Positions 34,358 through 43,689 are shown, counted from the stretch's first letter. The stretch is DNA of 57,885 nucleotides from Anaerolineales bacterium (GCA_016932475.1 JAFGCU010000004.1:1-57885), one strand, 5' to 3'. Notes: generated by a model from the letters alone, not told the origin. Numbers and translations: made by a program.

Positions 34358-35368
34358 CTATTTCCCCATCCCCGCGCGCGCGGCGATCGCCGCAGCCGCG
34401 GACCGGGTCCCGACGCCGAGTTTTTGCAGAATATGATCGACGTGTTTTTTGACCGTGTTGGGCGTGATCGTCAGAGCCTGTGCGATCTGGCGGTTGGTGT
34501 TCCCCTGCGCCAGCAGGGCGAGCACCTCATGCTCCCGTTCGGTCAGCTCGCTCAGCGGATCCGACGCTGCGGACGGATGCGGAGATGCGGGAGCGTCGGG
34601 TTGCGCTTCGGAAGCGAGGATCGCGTCGGCGACGGTCTGTTTGAACGCTTTGCGGTCGAAGGCTTCCTTTTCGATGAAGGCGAACACCCCGAACTCGTCG
34701 TAGGCCCGGTCGATATCGTCCGGCGCGCCGAGCGCGCTGACGACGATCGTCGGCAGGTTGCGCGCCCCGGCCACCCGCAGCAGCGCGTATCCGTCGCGGT
34801 TCTCCTCCGGATCGGCGGAGGAGATCAGGTGCAGGTCGACCACCGCCGCCTGGAACCGCGCCCGCTGCAGCTGGCCGCGTGCCTCTCCGTACGATACGGC
34901 GAACTGGAGTTCGTACCCGGATTCCCCCAGCACATCGGTGTAGATATCGCGCCAGCCGGGATCGTCCTCGACAATAAGGATTTGCGCCGCCTCGCGCCGC
35001 GGAGCGGCTTTCGCCAGGGTGCGCCCAAGCAGCGCAATCAGGTTGTCCTTGCGGAAGGAGGATTTTTCGATGTGCCCGGCGATGAAGGGGCGCGCCCGCG
35101 TAAATTCCGCGATCTCGGATTCGGGTGCGCCGGAAAGCAGGATCACCGGCGTCGGTCCGAGTTTCGCGGCGAGCGCCAATCCGTCGCGGTTGCCCGGATC
35201 GTCCGGATCGAGCGAGACGTCCACCACCGCCGCCTGGCAGGGCGGGAGCGGGGTGGGCGCGGCGGGGGAGAGGACGGTTTTATATCCGGCGTCCGCCAGG
35301 ACATCCGCCACGATCTGCCGCCAGCGCGGGTCGTCATCCACTACGAGGATTGTCTGCGAATTGGTCAT
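34358..35368 (-). CDS. REC-REC-LuxR response regulator
   Basis: 336 residues. Two receiver domains in tandem (about 6-118 and 130-245; each has an acidic pair, VVDDDP and IVEDDP, and a candidate acceptor Asp in AAVVDVSL and AAVVDLHL), then a LuxR/GerE helix-turn-helix at about 272-332 (LTEREHEVLALLAQGNTNRQ, TVKKHVDHILQKLGV). Both receivers have insertions after the acceptor Asp and lack the usual Asp-x-x-Pro, so one or both may be atypical. Start uncertain: ATG 35368 or 35374, with no strong ribosome binding site. It lies 123 bases downstream of the GAF kinase gene on the same strand and is its probable partner. Confidence 0.85.
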   Translation of the reverse strand: MTNSQTILVVDDDPRWRQIVADVLADAGYKTVLSPAAPTPLPPCQAAVVDVSLDPDDPGNRDGLALAAKLGPTPVILLSGAPESEIAEFTRARPFIAGHIEKSSFRKDNLIALLGRTLAKAAPRREAAQILIVEDDPGWRDIYTDVLGESGYELQFAVSYGEARGQLQRARFQAAVVDLHLISSADPEENRDGYALLRVAGARNLPTIVVSALGAPDDIDRAYDEFGVFAFIEKEAFDRKAFKQTVADAILASEAQPDAPASPHPSAASDPLSELTEREHEVLALLAQGNTNRQIAQALTITPNTVKKHVDHILQKLGVGTRSAAAAIAARAGMGK

Positions 35369-35394
35369 GGACATCCCATAAACAGCAAAAGAAA

Positions 35395-35478
35395 TCATAC
35401 CGCAAAGATGCGAAGAACGCCAAGATTTTCTCCGTTTTTTTCTTTGCGTCCTTTGCGGCTTCGCGGTGGGGTTTGTTG
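35395..35478. repeat. Inverted CTTTGCGTCC repeat
   Basis: ACCGCAAAGATGCGAAGAAC on the left and CTTTGCGTCCTTTGCGG plus CTTCGCGGT on the right form an imperfect hairpin between the GAF kinase and its regulator. It belongs to the dispersed family also seen near 1.1 kb. Confidence 0.6.
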
Positions 35479-35491
35479 TTGATGCAGTGGA

Positions 35492-37816
35492 TTATGGAGT
35501 ATCGCCCGGCGCCGCGGGGAGCCCTCCGGGGCGAGCGCCCGAGGGCAGGCGGATCCGGAACGAGCATCCCTCGCCGCAATCGACCAGCCGGATCTCGCCG
35601 CCCAGGCGCGTGATCAGCGTCTTCACCCACCATAATCCAAAACCCAGTTTGCGCGGCGAACGTTTGGTCGAGAAGGCCAGGTCGAATATATTCTCCCGCC
35701 GCTCGGCGGGCACGCCGGGGCCGTTGTCGGAAAGCAGAATCTCCACCATCGGCGGCGGCCCGCCGGACGGATCCGCGGCCGCATGCCCCGACACCCGGAT
35801 GAGCCCGGATGGACCGCCGGATGGCTGCATTGCGGCGAGCGCGTCGGCGGCGTTTTCGATCAGATTGAAAAAAACCAGCCGCAGCTGCTCCTCGCCGGCC
35901 ATCACGTTCGGGAGCGAATCCAGGCCGTCCGTCTCCACTTTAATTCCCGGCGGAAGCTCCAACCGTTCAAGCGCGGTGCGGATACAAACTCCGACCGATG
36001 TGGGCAGAAGCTTAACCGGACGCAGGTAGGCCATCGCTTCCCGGGCGGCGGCCATCGCCGCGCGGGCGTTGTCTTCGATCTCCGTCAGCGCTGCGGAGAG
36101 GTACGCGTCCTCGCTCAGGGCCGGCCGTTTTTCCAGCACGCCCTGCACCCGCACCGGGATGATCCCGACCAGGTTATTGACCCGGTGCAAAAGGTTGGCG
36201 GATACGTCGCCGAGCGCGGCGAACGTTTCCGCCAGAGTCTGGCGTTCGCGCGCCTGGGCCAGCTGGTCGAGCGCCTCGGCGTCCTGGACGGCGATCGCGG
36301 TGTGATTGGCGAGCCAGGTCAGCAGGCGCTGATCCCATTCGGAAAAGGCCCGCGGTTCGGATGAGTAGAGGGTCAGCGCGCCGCGCGGGGTCCCGTCGCG
36401 CATAAGAAGCGGGACGATTAATCCGGATACCCAGCCCATCTTGGCCGCCAGGTCCCGCCGCAGGAAGCGCGGATCGCGCCCGACGTCCGGGCTGATCAGC
36501 GGCTGGCGTTCGCGCAGGGAAATTCCAATCATGCTCCCCGCGATCGGCAGCGTTTCGCCCGGCGTGTGCCCGGCAGTCGCCGCGCGCACCACCAGCGTCT
36601 CCGGATCCTCCGCCGAGAGCACCCACACCACGCCGTGCGGCGCATTGATCAGGTCGCAGGCCTGCTGGATGATGAACTCGAGCAGCCGGTCGAGCGGCCA
36701 GCGCACCATCCGGACCGTGACTTCCTCGAGCGCCTCGAGCAGCCGCGCCTCCTGCAGCGCGATCACCGCTTGGGTGGCGAGCGCCTCCATCAGGCGCTGA
36801 TCGTCCTCGCCGAAGGCGCCCGTCCGCGGGCTCTCGAGGTTGATGACACCCTCCAATGTGCCGCCGGCCCCCAGTAGCGGGGTGGCGAGTTCGGAAAGCA
36901 TCCGGCCTTTGGAATGCAGCGGGCGGTAAATCCGGTTCCATGGTTCGATCCGCAGGTCGTCGATCCGCACCGGCTGCCGGCGTTTGGCGGACCAGCCCAC
37001 CACGCTTGACCCTTCGTCGACCGGAAGATCCGGCTCCGCCGGATCGGACGGCGTCGTTTCCTCCCCGGAGATCGCGGCCAGGCGCAGCGTGCCGTGGCGC
37101 TTGTCGATCAGGCGGAAGGAGCCGTGCGAGGCGCGGGTCAGTTCCACGGCGGTGCGCAGGATCCCGCGCAGCGTTTCTTCCAGGCTGCTGCGCGAGGAGA
37201 TCAGCTGTTCCGCGTTGTGCAGCCGTTCCAGTTCGTCCACCTTGCGCTGCAGGACGCGGTTTATCCCCTCGAAGCGCTGCGTGTTGTGGAGCGCCACCGC
37301 CGCCTGATCGGCCAGCAGGTCCAGGCTCAGAAGCTCCTCCGGCGTAAACCGCCGTTCGGATCTCAGGGAGATGTACAGTGCGCCGGTCGGTTTCTCCGCC
37401 GCCATCAGCGGGTAACAGGCCATCGTGCGGATCCCTGCCTGTGTTTTCTGCTCCTGCATCGGGATCGACGGTTCTTCGTAGGAAAGAAGCCGCTTCCGGT
37501 GGCGGATCGCCCGGGCGCCCATCCCGTCGGGACGTGGAAAATCGTCCGCCGCCGGCCGGCCGGGTTCGCCGGCGCTCGTCCGCGAGGCGCCGTCGAACGC
37601 CGCCCGATCCGTGTCGTACGCGTAGATCACCGCCGCAGGGCCGTCCCCATCCTTCCGGTCGACCAGGCGCACGGCCGTATCCGCGATCAACTGCAGCGCT
37701 TCGGCGGCCGTGTTCTCCACCGATAGGCGGTTGATCTCGGCGGCGGATTCCCGGAGGATGGTCAGCGCCGAGAAGAGGTAAGTTTCGGAGGAGGACGCAG
37801 CGATGTTGGTTCCCAT
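35492..37816 (-). CDS. Multi-GAF cytoplasmic sensor histidine kinase
   Basis: 774 residues without a membrane segment. Three GAF domains can be traced (about 35-190, 215-375 and 390-540; repeated patterns ending in HNTQRFEGINRVLQRKV, ALQEARLLEAL and AIAVQDAEAL), joined by helical linkers. A dimerisation/phospho-acceptor region follows with His in GDVSANLLHRVNNLVGII, then a HATPase domain with N box FNLIENAADAL and G boxes LLSDNGPGVP and KLGFGLWWVKTL. The ligands of the GAF domains are unknown. The C-terminal ~15 residues are disordered. The REC-REC-LuxR gene follows on the same strand. Confidence 0.9.
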   Translation of the reverse strand: MGTNIAASSSETYLFSALTILRESAAEINRLSVENTAAEALQLIADTAVRLVDRKDGDGPAAVIYAYDTDRAAFDGASRTSAGEPGRPAADDFPRPDGMGARAIRHRKRLLSYEEPSIPMQEQKTQAGIRTMACYPLMAAEKPTGALYISLRSERRFTPEELLSLDLLADQAAVALHNTQRFEGINRVLQRKVDELERLHNAEQLISSRSSLEETLRGILRTAVELTRASHGSFRLIDKRHGTLRLAAISGEETTPSDPAEPDLPVDEGSSVVGWSAKRRQPVRIDDLRIEPWNRIYRPLHSKGRMLSELATPLLGAGGTLEGVINLESPRTGAFGEDDQRLMEALATQAVIALQEARLLEALEEVTVRMVRWPLDRLLEFIIQQACDLINAPHGVVWVLSAEDPETLVVRAATAGHTPGETLPIAGSMIGISLRERQPLISPDVGRDPRFLRRDLAAKMGWVSGLIVPLLMRDGTPRGALTLYSSEPRAFSEWDQRLLTWLANHTAIAVQDAEALDQLAQARERQTLAETFAALGDVSANLLHRVNNLVGIIPVRVQGVLEKRPALSEDAYLSAALTEIEDNARAAMAAAREAMAYLRPVKLLPTSVGVCIRTALERLELPPGIKVETDGLDSLPNVMAGEEQLRLVFFNLIENAADALAAMQPSGGPSGLIRVSGHAAADPSGGPPPMVEILLSDNGPGVPAERRENIFDLAFSTKRSPRKLGFGLWWVKTLITRLGGEIRLVDCGEGCSFRIRLPSGARPGGLPAAPGDTP

Positions 37817-38440
37817 AGGCGGATCGTCGGGGTGTCGGTTCCCGGGAGATATTATAAGGTTATTGATGACTCCGCTGCAAAGAGGTGTCGGTCACATCCT
37901 TGCCCTCGCGAACGTGGCGGGAATCCAGAAAGCGTCCGGGAGCACCAGCGTGAGTGTGGTGCCAATCCCCCATCCCGCGGAGCAGGACAGGGGGAAGGTG
38001 AACTTGGGGGGGCGAGGGGGGTAAAAGGGAAGAGAGGACAGGATTTTCAGGATTGTATAAGGATTGACAGGATATTCGGAGATAAAAAATCGTAACAGCC
38101 TGGGCCGTTATTTTCACGGATTATTTTCAACGTAGCATCACAGGCGTTCTTGGTGGTGCCCGTCACCCCGGCGTGTTCGAAGCCGGGGTCCAGTGTTTTT
38201 CGGCGATTCCATGGATGCCGGCCAAGTCCACCCCCGCTTTGCATTCATCCCGGCTCATGAACCAGAAGCGAGCCGGGATGCGTCCCCCGCTCGCGTAAAC
38301 TTCGCACCGGGAAACCGCCGGCGCTAATCGCTCGGAAGGCAGGCGCGGGGGCAGGCGCCGGCATGACGATCGCTGGCTGAGCAGTTGCAAAAATTCCTGT
38401 AAATCCTGAAAAAATCCAGTCCAACGTATTTGATCGTTTT
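37817..38440. other. Spacer holding repeat copy 3
   Basis: No gene. Left of the repeat copy (38091-38390) are short pieces related to the same repeat (GCCCTCGCGAACGTGGCGGG at about 37901). Flanking words such as AATCCTGAAAAAATCC and GACAGGAT also occur beside copy 4 at 45 kb. Confidence 0.6.
38091..38390 (-). repeat. Copy 3 of the ~300-bp intergenic repeat (inverted)
   Basis: Reverse complement of copies 1 and 2: GTCACCCCGGCGTGTTCGAA, CACCCCCGCTTTGCATTC, GAGCCGGGATGCGTCCCCCG and GGCGCCGGCATGACGATCGC all match. It lies between convergently unrelated operons, on the downstream side of the ABC-kinase gene. Confidence 0.85.
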
Positions 38441-40048
38441 CTAATTATTGTACGAGGGGTACGGATTGGGAATCTCCACTTGCAGCGCAAATCCGCCGCC
38501 GGGAGGGGGGACGATCTGCATTGATCCGCCGAGCAGCGCCACGCGTTCGCTGACGCCCACCAATCCGAAGTGTTTGTGCGCGGACAGACTTGCCAGATCG
38601 AGGGGTTTGGTCGATCCCTGCCCGTCATCGCTCAGATGCAGGAGCAGGCTGGCGGTCGGGGTGCGTTGAACCTGGAGAAACGCGTTCTTGGCCGCGGCGT
38701 GTTTTCGGATGTTGTTCAAGCCCTCCTGGACGATTCGGAAAACGGACAGTTCGATGCCTTCCGGAAAGCGCCCCAGGTTGGGATCGATCTCAAGGTGCAG
38801 GGAGATATGATTCCGCTCGGCCCATTCATGGGCAAAGGAGCTGATGGCCGCCGGAAGGCCGTGGGTGTCGATGGTGGGCGGACGCAGATCGCCGCAGAGC
38901 TGGCGCAGGTCGCCGACCACACCCCGGATTCCGTCCCGGAGTTCCGCGAGCTCCGACTGCTGGTTCTCCGACTCCGACTTGGCGCCGGCTTCCTCCAGCC
39001 GGTAATTGAAGCTGAGCAGGTCCTGAATGACCTGGTCGTGCAATTCCCGGGCGAGCGATTTCCGTTCTTCCTCGCGCTCGACATCCAGGCGGCGGTGGGC
39101 GGCTTGAAGCGCCAGGTTCAACTGGTTCAACGCTTTCACTTGCGCCTGCAGCCGGCCGATCAGCTGCCGGTTCAGGGAGTCTTTTGCTTCCAGGCTTTCC
39201 TGCAGCGTGGTTTGCGCGCGGCGCAGTTCTTCGGTTTGTTTTTCCGCAAGGTAATAGCTTTCCAGCGCCCAGATGATCGGGGTAACCTGCTCCTGGCGGG
39301 TGGTCCCGATGATCTGCTCGACGATTTCGCGGGGAGTGGTCTCCGATGTGCGGCGGTCGTTGGTCAGCCGCCCTTCGTAGAGCACCAGGATCCGGTCGGT
39401 CACCATGAAGAGGTCGTTGAGGTTGTCGCTGCTGACGATGACGCCGACGTTCTGCTGGGCCAGTTCGCGAATGATCTCCAGGAGGATTTGCTGCCGCTGG
39501 AAACTCAGCGAATCGAGGGAGGCGTCCAGCAGCAGCAACCGCATCGGACGGCAGAGGGCGTGGCACAAGGCCACCACCAGGCGGACCTCATCCGACAGGG
39601 TGCTTACCTGTTTGTTCAGCAGGTCCGGGGGAAGGTTGAACCGGGCAAGCAGCCGGCGCGCCGTGCGGTTCATCCCGCCCCAGTCCGAAAGGTACACAAT
39701 CGGAAACCAGCTCGGCCGGAACAGGAAGACCTCCCGGTCGAAAAATATATTTTGAAGGACATTGCCCCACTCCACCAGCAACGGCTTCTGATACACCAGT
39801 TCGATGCCCAGTTTCTGCGCTTGGTGGGGGTTCGGCAAACTCACGGGCGATCCGTCAAACCGGATTGTCCCGTTGGAGGGAGGATGGACGCCGCCCAGCA
39901 GATTGAGCAGGACGGTTTTTCCGGCGCCGGTCCGGCCGACGATCCCCAGCACTTCCCCCGGATCCAGGGAAAAGGTAATCCCTTCGAGCGCCGTGCGCTT
40001 TCCGAACTTTACCGAAGCGTCCTTCACGCTCAAAAGGGAATGCGCCAC
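38441..40048 (-). CDS. Degenerate sugar-ABC ATPase fused to NarL-type histidine kinase
   Basis: 535 residues, GTG start. Residues 1-250 are an ABC ATPase of the ribose/xylose (CUT2) type: Walker A GRTGAGKT (38-45) and Q-loop Gln87 are intact, but the signature is LSDEV (151-155, normally LSGGQ), Walker B is LLLLDAS (catalytic Glu replaced by Ala176) and the H-loop His is Ser207. It should bind but hardly hydrolyse ATP. A coiled coil (about 265-330) leads to a HisKA_3 domain with phospho-acceptor His337 (SLARELHDQVIQDL), N box EGLNNIRKHA and a HATPase G region (SDDGQGS, GLVGVSERVALLGG). It is fourth gene of an ABC importer operon. I infer that it pairs with the intact ATPase on the permease and converts transporter state into phosphotransfer to the divergent regulator. 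Confidence 0.9.
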   Translation of the reverse strand: MAHSLLSVKDASVKFGKRTALEGITFSLDPGEVLGIVGRTGAGKTVLLNLLGGVHPPSNGTIRFDGSPVSLPNPHQAQKLGIELVYQKPLLVEWGNVLQNIFFDREVFLFRPSWFPIVYLSDWGGMNRTARRLLARFNLPPDLLNKQVSTLSDEVRLVVALCHALCRPMRLLLLDASLDSLSFQRQQILLEIIRELAQQNVGVIVSSDNLNDLFMVTDRILVLYEGRLTNDRRTSETTPREIVEQIIGTTRQEQVTPIIWALESYYLAEKQTEELRRAQTTLQESLEAKDSLNRQLIGRLQAQVKALNQLNLALQAAHRRLDVEREEERKSLARELHDQVIQDLLSFNYRLEEAGAKSESENQQSELAELRDGIRGVVGDLRQLCGDLRPPTIDTHGLPAAISSFAHEWAERNHISLHLEIDPNLGRFPEGIELSVFRIVQEGLNNIRKHAAAKNAFLQVQRTPTASLLLHLSDDGQGSTKPLDLASLSAHKHFGLVGVSERVALLGGSMQIVPPPGGGFALQVEIPNPYPSYNN

Positions 40049-40278
40049 TTCAGATTTCTCCTCCCGCGGGATCGGTCGATGGCGTCCGGGATGGAATCCG
40101 GCTCATTGTTTTTCCCAAAGGGCCGGGATTATGAATGGCCAAGCGGAACGGGATGCAACCGCTTCCGGCGATGGATGGATTCTTTCCGCATCGGTTTTCA
40201 TCGGGGAGCCCGTTTGTTCCATCCGGTGAAAATTCTGTCATCCAAATTCTGTCCCGGGCCCGCCGGGCAACGGCGGCC

Positions 40279-41310
40279 TCAGGTCAGCCGCTTGCGCAGA
40301 ATGGATTGCAGAGCGACGGATACGACGATGATAAATCCGTAGATGAGCTGCGTCCAATACGCCGTCCAACCCGCGGCAACGATGCCGGGATTGATGATGG
40401 CGATGATGAAGGCGGCGACGAACGTGCCGAACACGGTGCCGGTTCCGCCGAACACGGAGGTCCCGCCCAGAAACACGGAGGCCAGAGTATTGAGAAGATA
40501 GCCGTCCCCGAGGGTGGGCCAGAGGAACAAAACCTGTTCGCTGACGACGAAGCCCGCAAACGCCGCCGCCACGCCCACGACCGCGAAGGTGGCGATCTTG
40601 GTGCGCTCTACATCCACGCCCATCAGGCGGGCGCTGTCCACGTTGTCGCCGACCAGATAGACATGGGCGCCGAATTTATGGTGATTTAAGAAGAACCATA
40701 CGATGATCCCGAAGGCGATGGTCCATAGGAATTGCGCGGGGATCACACCGAGGAAGCGGCCGACGAAAAGGTTGTATAGGATGGTCTCCTTCACCACCGT
40801 CATGCCCAATCCCTGGCCGTCCGTGACCACCAGTACCACGCCCCGCCAAAAGAATTGCGTTCCGATGGTCGTGACCAGGGAAGGTATTCCCAGTTTGACG
40901 ACGATAAAGCCGTTCAGCCATCCGGCAAACAACCCCGCCAAGAGGCAGGCAAGAAAACCCAGATACACGCCCAACTGGGGATTGGTATCTCTCAGCGCCA
41001 TGAAAACCACGGAAAAAGCCGCCATACCCCATGCCATGATCGATCCAAAGGAAAGATCGATCTCCTTCGCCACGACCACCAACGTCAACGGGATCGCCAT
41101 TAAGGCGAAGTAAGGGGTGGTGGACATCAGCGAGTTGTAGATGGCGTATGAGCCCCAGGTCAGCGGCGACCTCCAGAAGAAAAACGCCCACAACAACAGG
41201 GCGACAAATACGATCGCGATCTGCAAAGCGTACTTGCGGAGCAGCCTTGCGAACTTTCCCCGTTCCTTGGCGGGCGAGAGCGGTCTTTCGGTGGTATTTG
41301 CGGAAGCCAT
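40279..41310 (-). CDS. CUT2-family ABC sugar transporter permease
   Basis: 343 residues, eight to ten membrane helices, of the BPD_transp_2 (RbsC/XylH) family. Landmarks: VVVAKEIDLSFGSIMAWGMA (the EIDLS motif), GWLNGFIVVKLGIPSLVTTIG, GDNVDSARLMGVDVERTKI (the EAA-like coupling loop that contacts the ATPases) and VFLGGTSVFGGTGTVFGTF. It forms the membrane dimer that receives substrate from the binding lipoprotein. The ATPase gene ends 15 bases upstream. The 230-base gap before the ABC-kinase gene could hold an internal promoter or a processing site. Confidence 0.93.
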   Translation of the reverse strand: MASANTTERPLSPAKERGKFARLLRKYALQIAIVFVALLLWAFFFWRSPLTWGSYAIYNSLMSTTPYFALMAIPLTLVVVAKEIDLSFGSIMAWGMAAFSVVFMALRDTNPQLGVYLGFLACLLAGLFAGWLNGFIVVKLGIPSLVTTIGTQFFWRGVVLVVTDGQGLGMTVVKETILYNLFVGRFLGVIPAQFLWTIAFGIIVWFFLNHHKFGAHVYLVGDNVDSARLMGVDVERTKIATFAVVGVAAAFAGFVVSEQVLFLWPTLGDGYLLNTLASVFLGGTSVFGGTGTVFGTFVAAFIIAIINPGIVAAGWTAYWTQLIYGFIIVVSVALQSILRKRLT

Positions 41311-41325
41311 GGGGTATATACCTCC

Positions 41326-42105
41326 CTACCGTGCCTTCGGATGATTGGTTTCCAAGTGGCCGGTTTGGGCGAGATGGGTTAATCGGTCGATCAGTTCGTC
41401 GAATTTTAATTCGCCCTTCTGGAACTGGCCGGCGATCGTGCCGCGGTCGAGCACCACAATGCGGTCCGCCACCGGGTAGACGTGGACGATGTTGTGATCG
41501 ATGAAGATCGCCGATTTTCCGGCTTGTTTTATTCCGTCGACAAAATCCAGGCATTTCCTGGTCTCGGAAATGGAAAGGCCCATTGTCGGTTCGTCGAGGA
41601 TGATCAGCTCGGCTTCGAAATACAGCGCGCGCGTGATGGCGACGCCCTGCCGTTCGCCGCCGGAAAAAGTGCCGACGGTGGATTCCGGGGTTACCGCCGA
41701 GGAGGTGAATCCCATGGCGGTGGACATGAGCTTGCGGGTTTCCCGAACCATCCCGCGTTGATCCAGTACCCCCAGGCGGTTGGAGAGTTCGCGGCCCATG
41801 AAAATATTCCGCCATAGGGATTGCAGGTCGGCCAGCGCCCGCTCCTGGTAGACCACTTCGATTCCCAAATCGCGCGCTTTCGAAACCGTCAGGTGGCTGA
41901 CCTTCTCCTGCTTCCAGAATATCTCTCCGCCGGGATCCGGGCAGTGATAACCGGTGATGATCTTGACCAGCGTGGATTTGCCCGCGCCGTTGTCGCCAAG
42001 CAAGCCCACGATCTCGTTGGTTCCAACTTCGAAGTTCACGTGGTGGAGGGCGGCCACCTCGCCGAATGTCTTGGAAATGTTTTTCATCTGGAGCACATAT
42101 TCCAT
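41326..42105 (-). CDS. CUT2-family ABC sugar transporter ATPase, single catalytic domain
   Basis: 259 residues, one complete ABC domain: Walker A GDNGAGKST, Q-loop VYQERALADL, signature FSGGERQG, Walker B LIILDEPT with catalytic Glu, H-loop FIDHN. Classical RbsA/XylG proteins contain two ABC domains in one chain of about 500 residues; here there is only one. The missing second half may be supplied by a homodimer or, more interestingly, by the ATPase-like domain of the histidine kinase fusion encoded downstream. It would energise import through the permease encoded 15 bases further on. Confidence 0.92.
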   Translation of the reverse strand: MEYVLQMKNISKTFGEVAALHHVNFEVGTNEIVGLLGDNGAGKSTLVKIITGYHCPDPGGEIFWKQEKVSHLTVSKARDLGIEVVYQERALADLQSLWRNIFMGRELSNRLGVLDQRGMVRETRKLMSTAMGFTSSAVTPESTVGTFSGGERQGVAITRALYFEAELIILDEPTMGLSISETRKCLDFVDGIKQAGKSAIFIDHNIVHVYPVADRIVVLDRGTIAGQFQKGELKFDELIDRLTHLAQTGHLETNHPKAR

Positions 42106-42125
42106 GAAACCACCTCGCTAGTCTT

Positions 42126-42155
42126 CGCGGCGCGGGGCGTACGCCCCGCGCCGCG
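42126..42155. repeat. Perfect 30-bp palindrome between binding-protein and ATPase genes
   Basis: Arms CGCGGCGCGGGGCGT / ACGCCCCGCGCCGCG without a loop, followed by a CCCGGTCGTCACCGGG hairpin. Lying directly after the binding-protein gene, it probably stabilises or partly terminates the transcript so that the lipoprotein outnumbers the membrane subunits, as REP sequences do in the maltose operon. Confidence 0.7.
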
Positions 42156-42212
42156 ATGGGCCGCAACCCGGTCGTCACCGGGCTGCGAAAACCGTCCGCG
42201 CACCCCCGTATT

Positions 42213-43286
42213 TTATCGGATGTTCTTTTCCGCGAGCGGCTTGATGATGTCGATATTATCCTTGGTGACAAACCCCGCCCCGGTGTTGATGTCGAGGCCC
42301 GAGAAGCCGTACACCTTGGTCAGGCAGATGTTCAGGATGGGAAGGTAGCCCTGAAGCCACGGCTGCTGGTCGATCACCAATCCGGTGTACCCGCTCTCGA
42401 TCGCAGAGGCTGTCGCGGCGGAAAGATCGAATCCGGCGATGGCAATGGAGCCCGGAGCTTTCCCGGCCGCGTTCATGTACACCTCGGCCGAGGCGGTCAA
42501 CCCGCCGTGATCCAGCACGATCAGTTTAACGTCGGGATGCGACGAAACATAGCCGCTGAATGTCGGAGCGCCCGAGGGCGGATCCGCGTTGGTGGCATCG
42601 TCGATCTCAAGATTGTCCACCACCAATCCGGCGGCTTCCAAGGCGTCGATCACGCCCTTGGTGCGCAAGCCGCGGGTGGGCTGGGAGAGCAAGCCCCAAA
42701 CCATGGCGCGGTCGCCGGCTTTGAGGTTGAAGTACGATACGGATTTGGCGCCCAGCGCATAACCCGCCGGATAGTTCTTGGCCCCGACATAACCGAATCC
42801 GTCGCCGGCATATTTCTCTTGCGCCAGCGGCAGCTCGGAGTTCTGGCTGGTCACGATGATGCCCTTGCTGACGGCATCGTCGATCAACGCATCGAAGGCT
42901 TCATCGCCCGGGTGCCCCATGACGGCGATGCCGTCCGGTTTGGTCGCGGCCACTTCGCTGAATTGTTGGATCATCTTCTGCGGATCCCAATCCGACCATA
43001 CATAATCCACTTTGGGCCCCAGATCCGCCTCGGCCTGCCGGGCGCCGTTGTAAACGTTCACCGCAAACACCCCGCCCTCCGGGCCGCCCGGAAAGAATAC
43101 AATGCGGGTCCCGGCGCACCACTTCGCGGCGGCGGGTTCCGCCGTGGGGCATGGAGCGGCGGTGGGACAGGATCCGGTCCCGGAACCCGTGGATGGAGCG
43201 GCGATGGGATTGGCCGATCCGCAGGCGACGAGAATCCCGGCGAGAAGGACCGCTCCCAAGAGAGAAAACAGTGCGATGCGTTTCAT
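42213..43286 (-). CDS. Sugar-binding lipoprotein of CUT2 ABC transporter
   Basis: 357 residues from ATG 43286 (AAGGAGG about 10 bases ahead). Signal sequence with lipobox LVAC, then a Pro/Thr/Ser linker, then a type I periplasmic-binding fold (Peripla_BP_4, RbsB/XylF-like): GGVFAVNVYNGARQAEADLG, KPDGIAVMGHPGDEAFDALI, IIVTSQNSE, a lobe-swap hinge, IAIAGFDLSAATASAIESGY and VIDQQPWLQGYLPI. Binding residues look like those of pentose/ribose-type receptors, but the ligand cannot be told. It delivers substrate to the permease and, in this locus, would be the primary input of the signalling pathway. It is the first gene of the operon. Confidence 0.92.
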   Translation of the reverse strand: MKRIALFSLLGAVLLAGILVACGSANPIAAPSTGSGTGSCPTAAPCPTAEPAAAKWCAGTRIVFFPGGPEGGVFAVNVYNGARQAEADLGPKVDYVWSDWDPQKMIQQFSEVAATKPDGIAVMGHPGDEAFDALIDDAVSKGIIVTSQNSELPLAQEKYAGDGFGYVGAKNYPAGYALGAKSVSYFNLKAGDRAMVWGLLSQPTRGLRTKGVIDALEAAGLVVDNLEIDDATNADPPSGAPTFSGYVSSHPDVKLIVLDHGGLTASAEVYMNAAGKAPGSIAIAGFDLSAATASAIESGYTGLVIDQQPWLQGYLPILNICLTKVYGFSGLDINTGAGFVTKDNIDIIKPLAEKNIR

Positions 43287-43689
43287 TTTTTCCTGCCTCC
43301 TTTTGTTGAAAAACCTCTGGCTTTCGGATAGCGATCGTTTTTCCAGCGCTTGCCGTTGGAAGAATTTTCTTCCTTCGAGCTCGGGAACCATTGACGATCC
43401 GGCGAGAAGTGACCGTGGATTACGGGAAGCCCTGGTTCTCTCCCGGCCGGTTCTTCGCAACGGCGAGGGAACACCTCCTTTCCTCCCTCTGGACCGGGGA
43501 GCGGTAATGGAAACAGTTGTCGGCTGTCTTGGAAGGACGGGACGTCTTCACCCGCCATTGTTCATTCTATGGAATGTCCGGCTCGGAACAAGTTATTTTT
43601 CCCCTATCGCGGCCGTGGAATCCTCCCGATCCATCCGGGGGATATCCCCGTCTCTGGAAGATTCCCGCCAAATGTAGTCTAATGGCTGC
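43287..43689. promoter_or_regulatory. Divergent control region of importer operon and regulator gene
   Basis: Gene-free stretch of 400 bases between the binding-protein gene (leftward) and the REC-LuxR-REC gene (rightward). It must hold promoters for both and is the natural place for binding sites of the regulator. I see no clear inverted repeat of the NarL heptamer type. Confidence 0.55.

Noticed and set aside
38570-40342. 590-codon plus-strand frame opposite the ABC-kinase gene
   Set aside because: Gln/Arg/Val-rich shadow of the opposite strand, running past the real gene's start; no signature.
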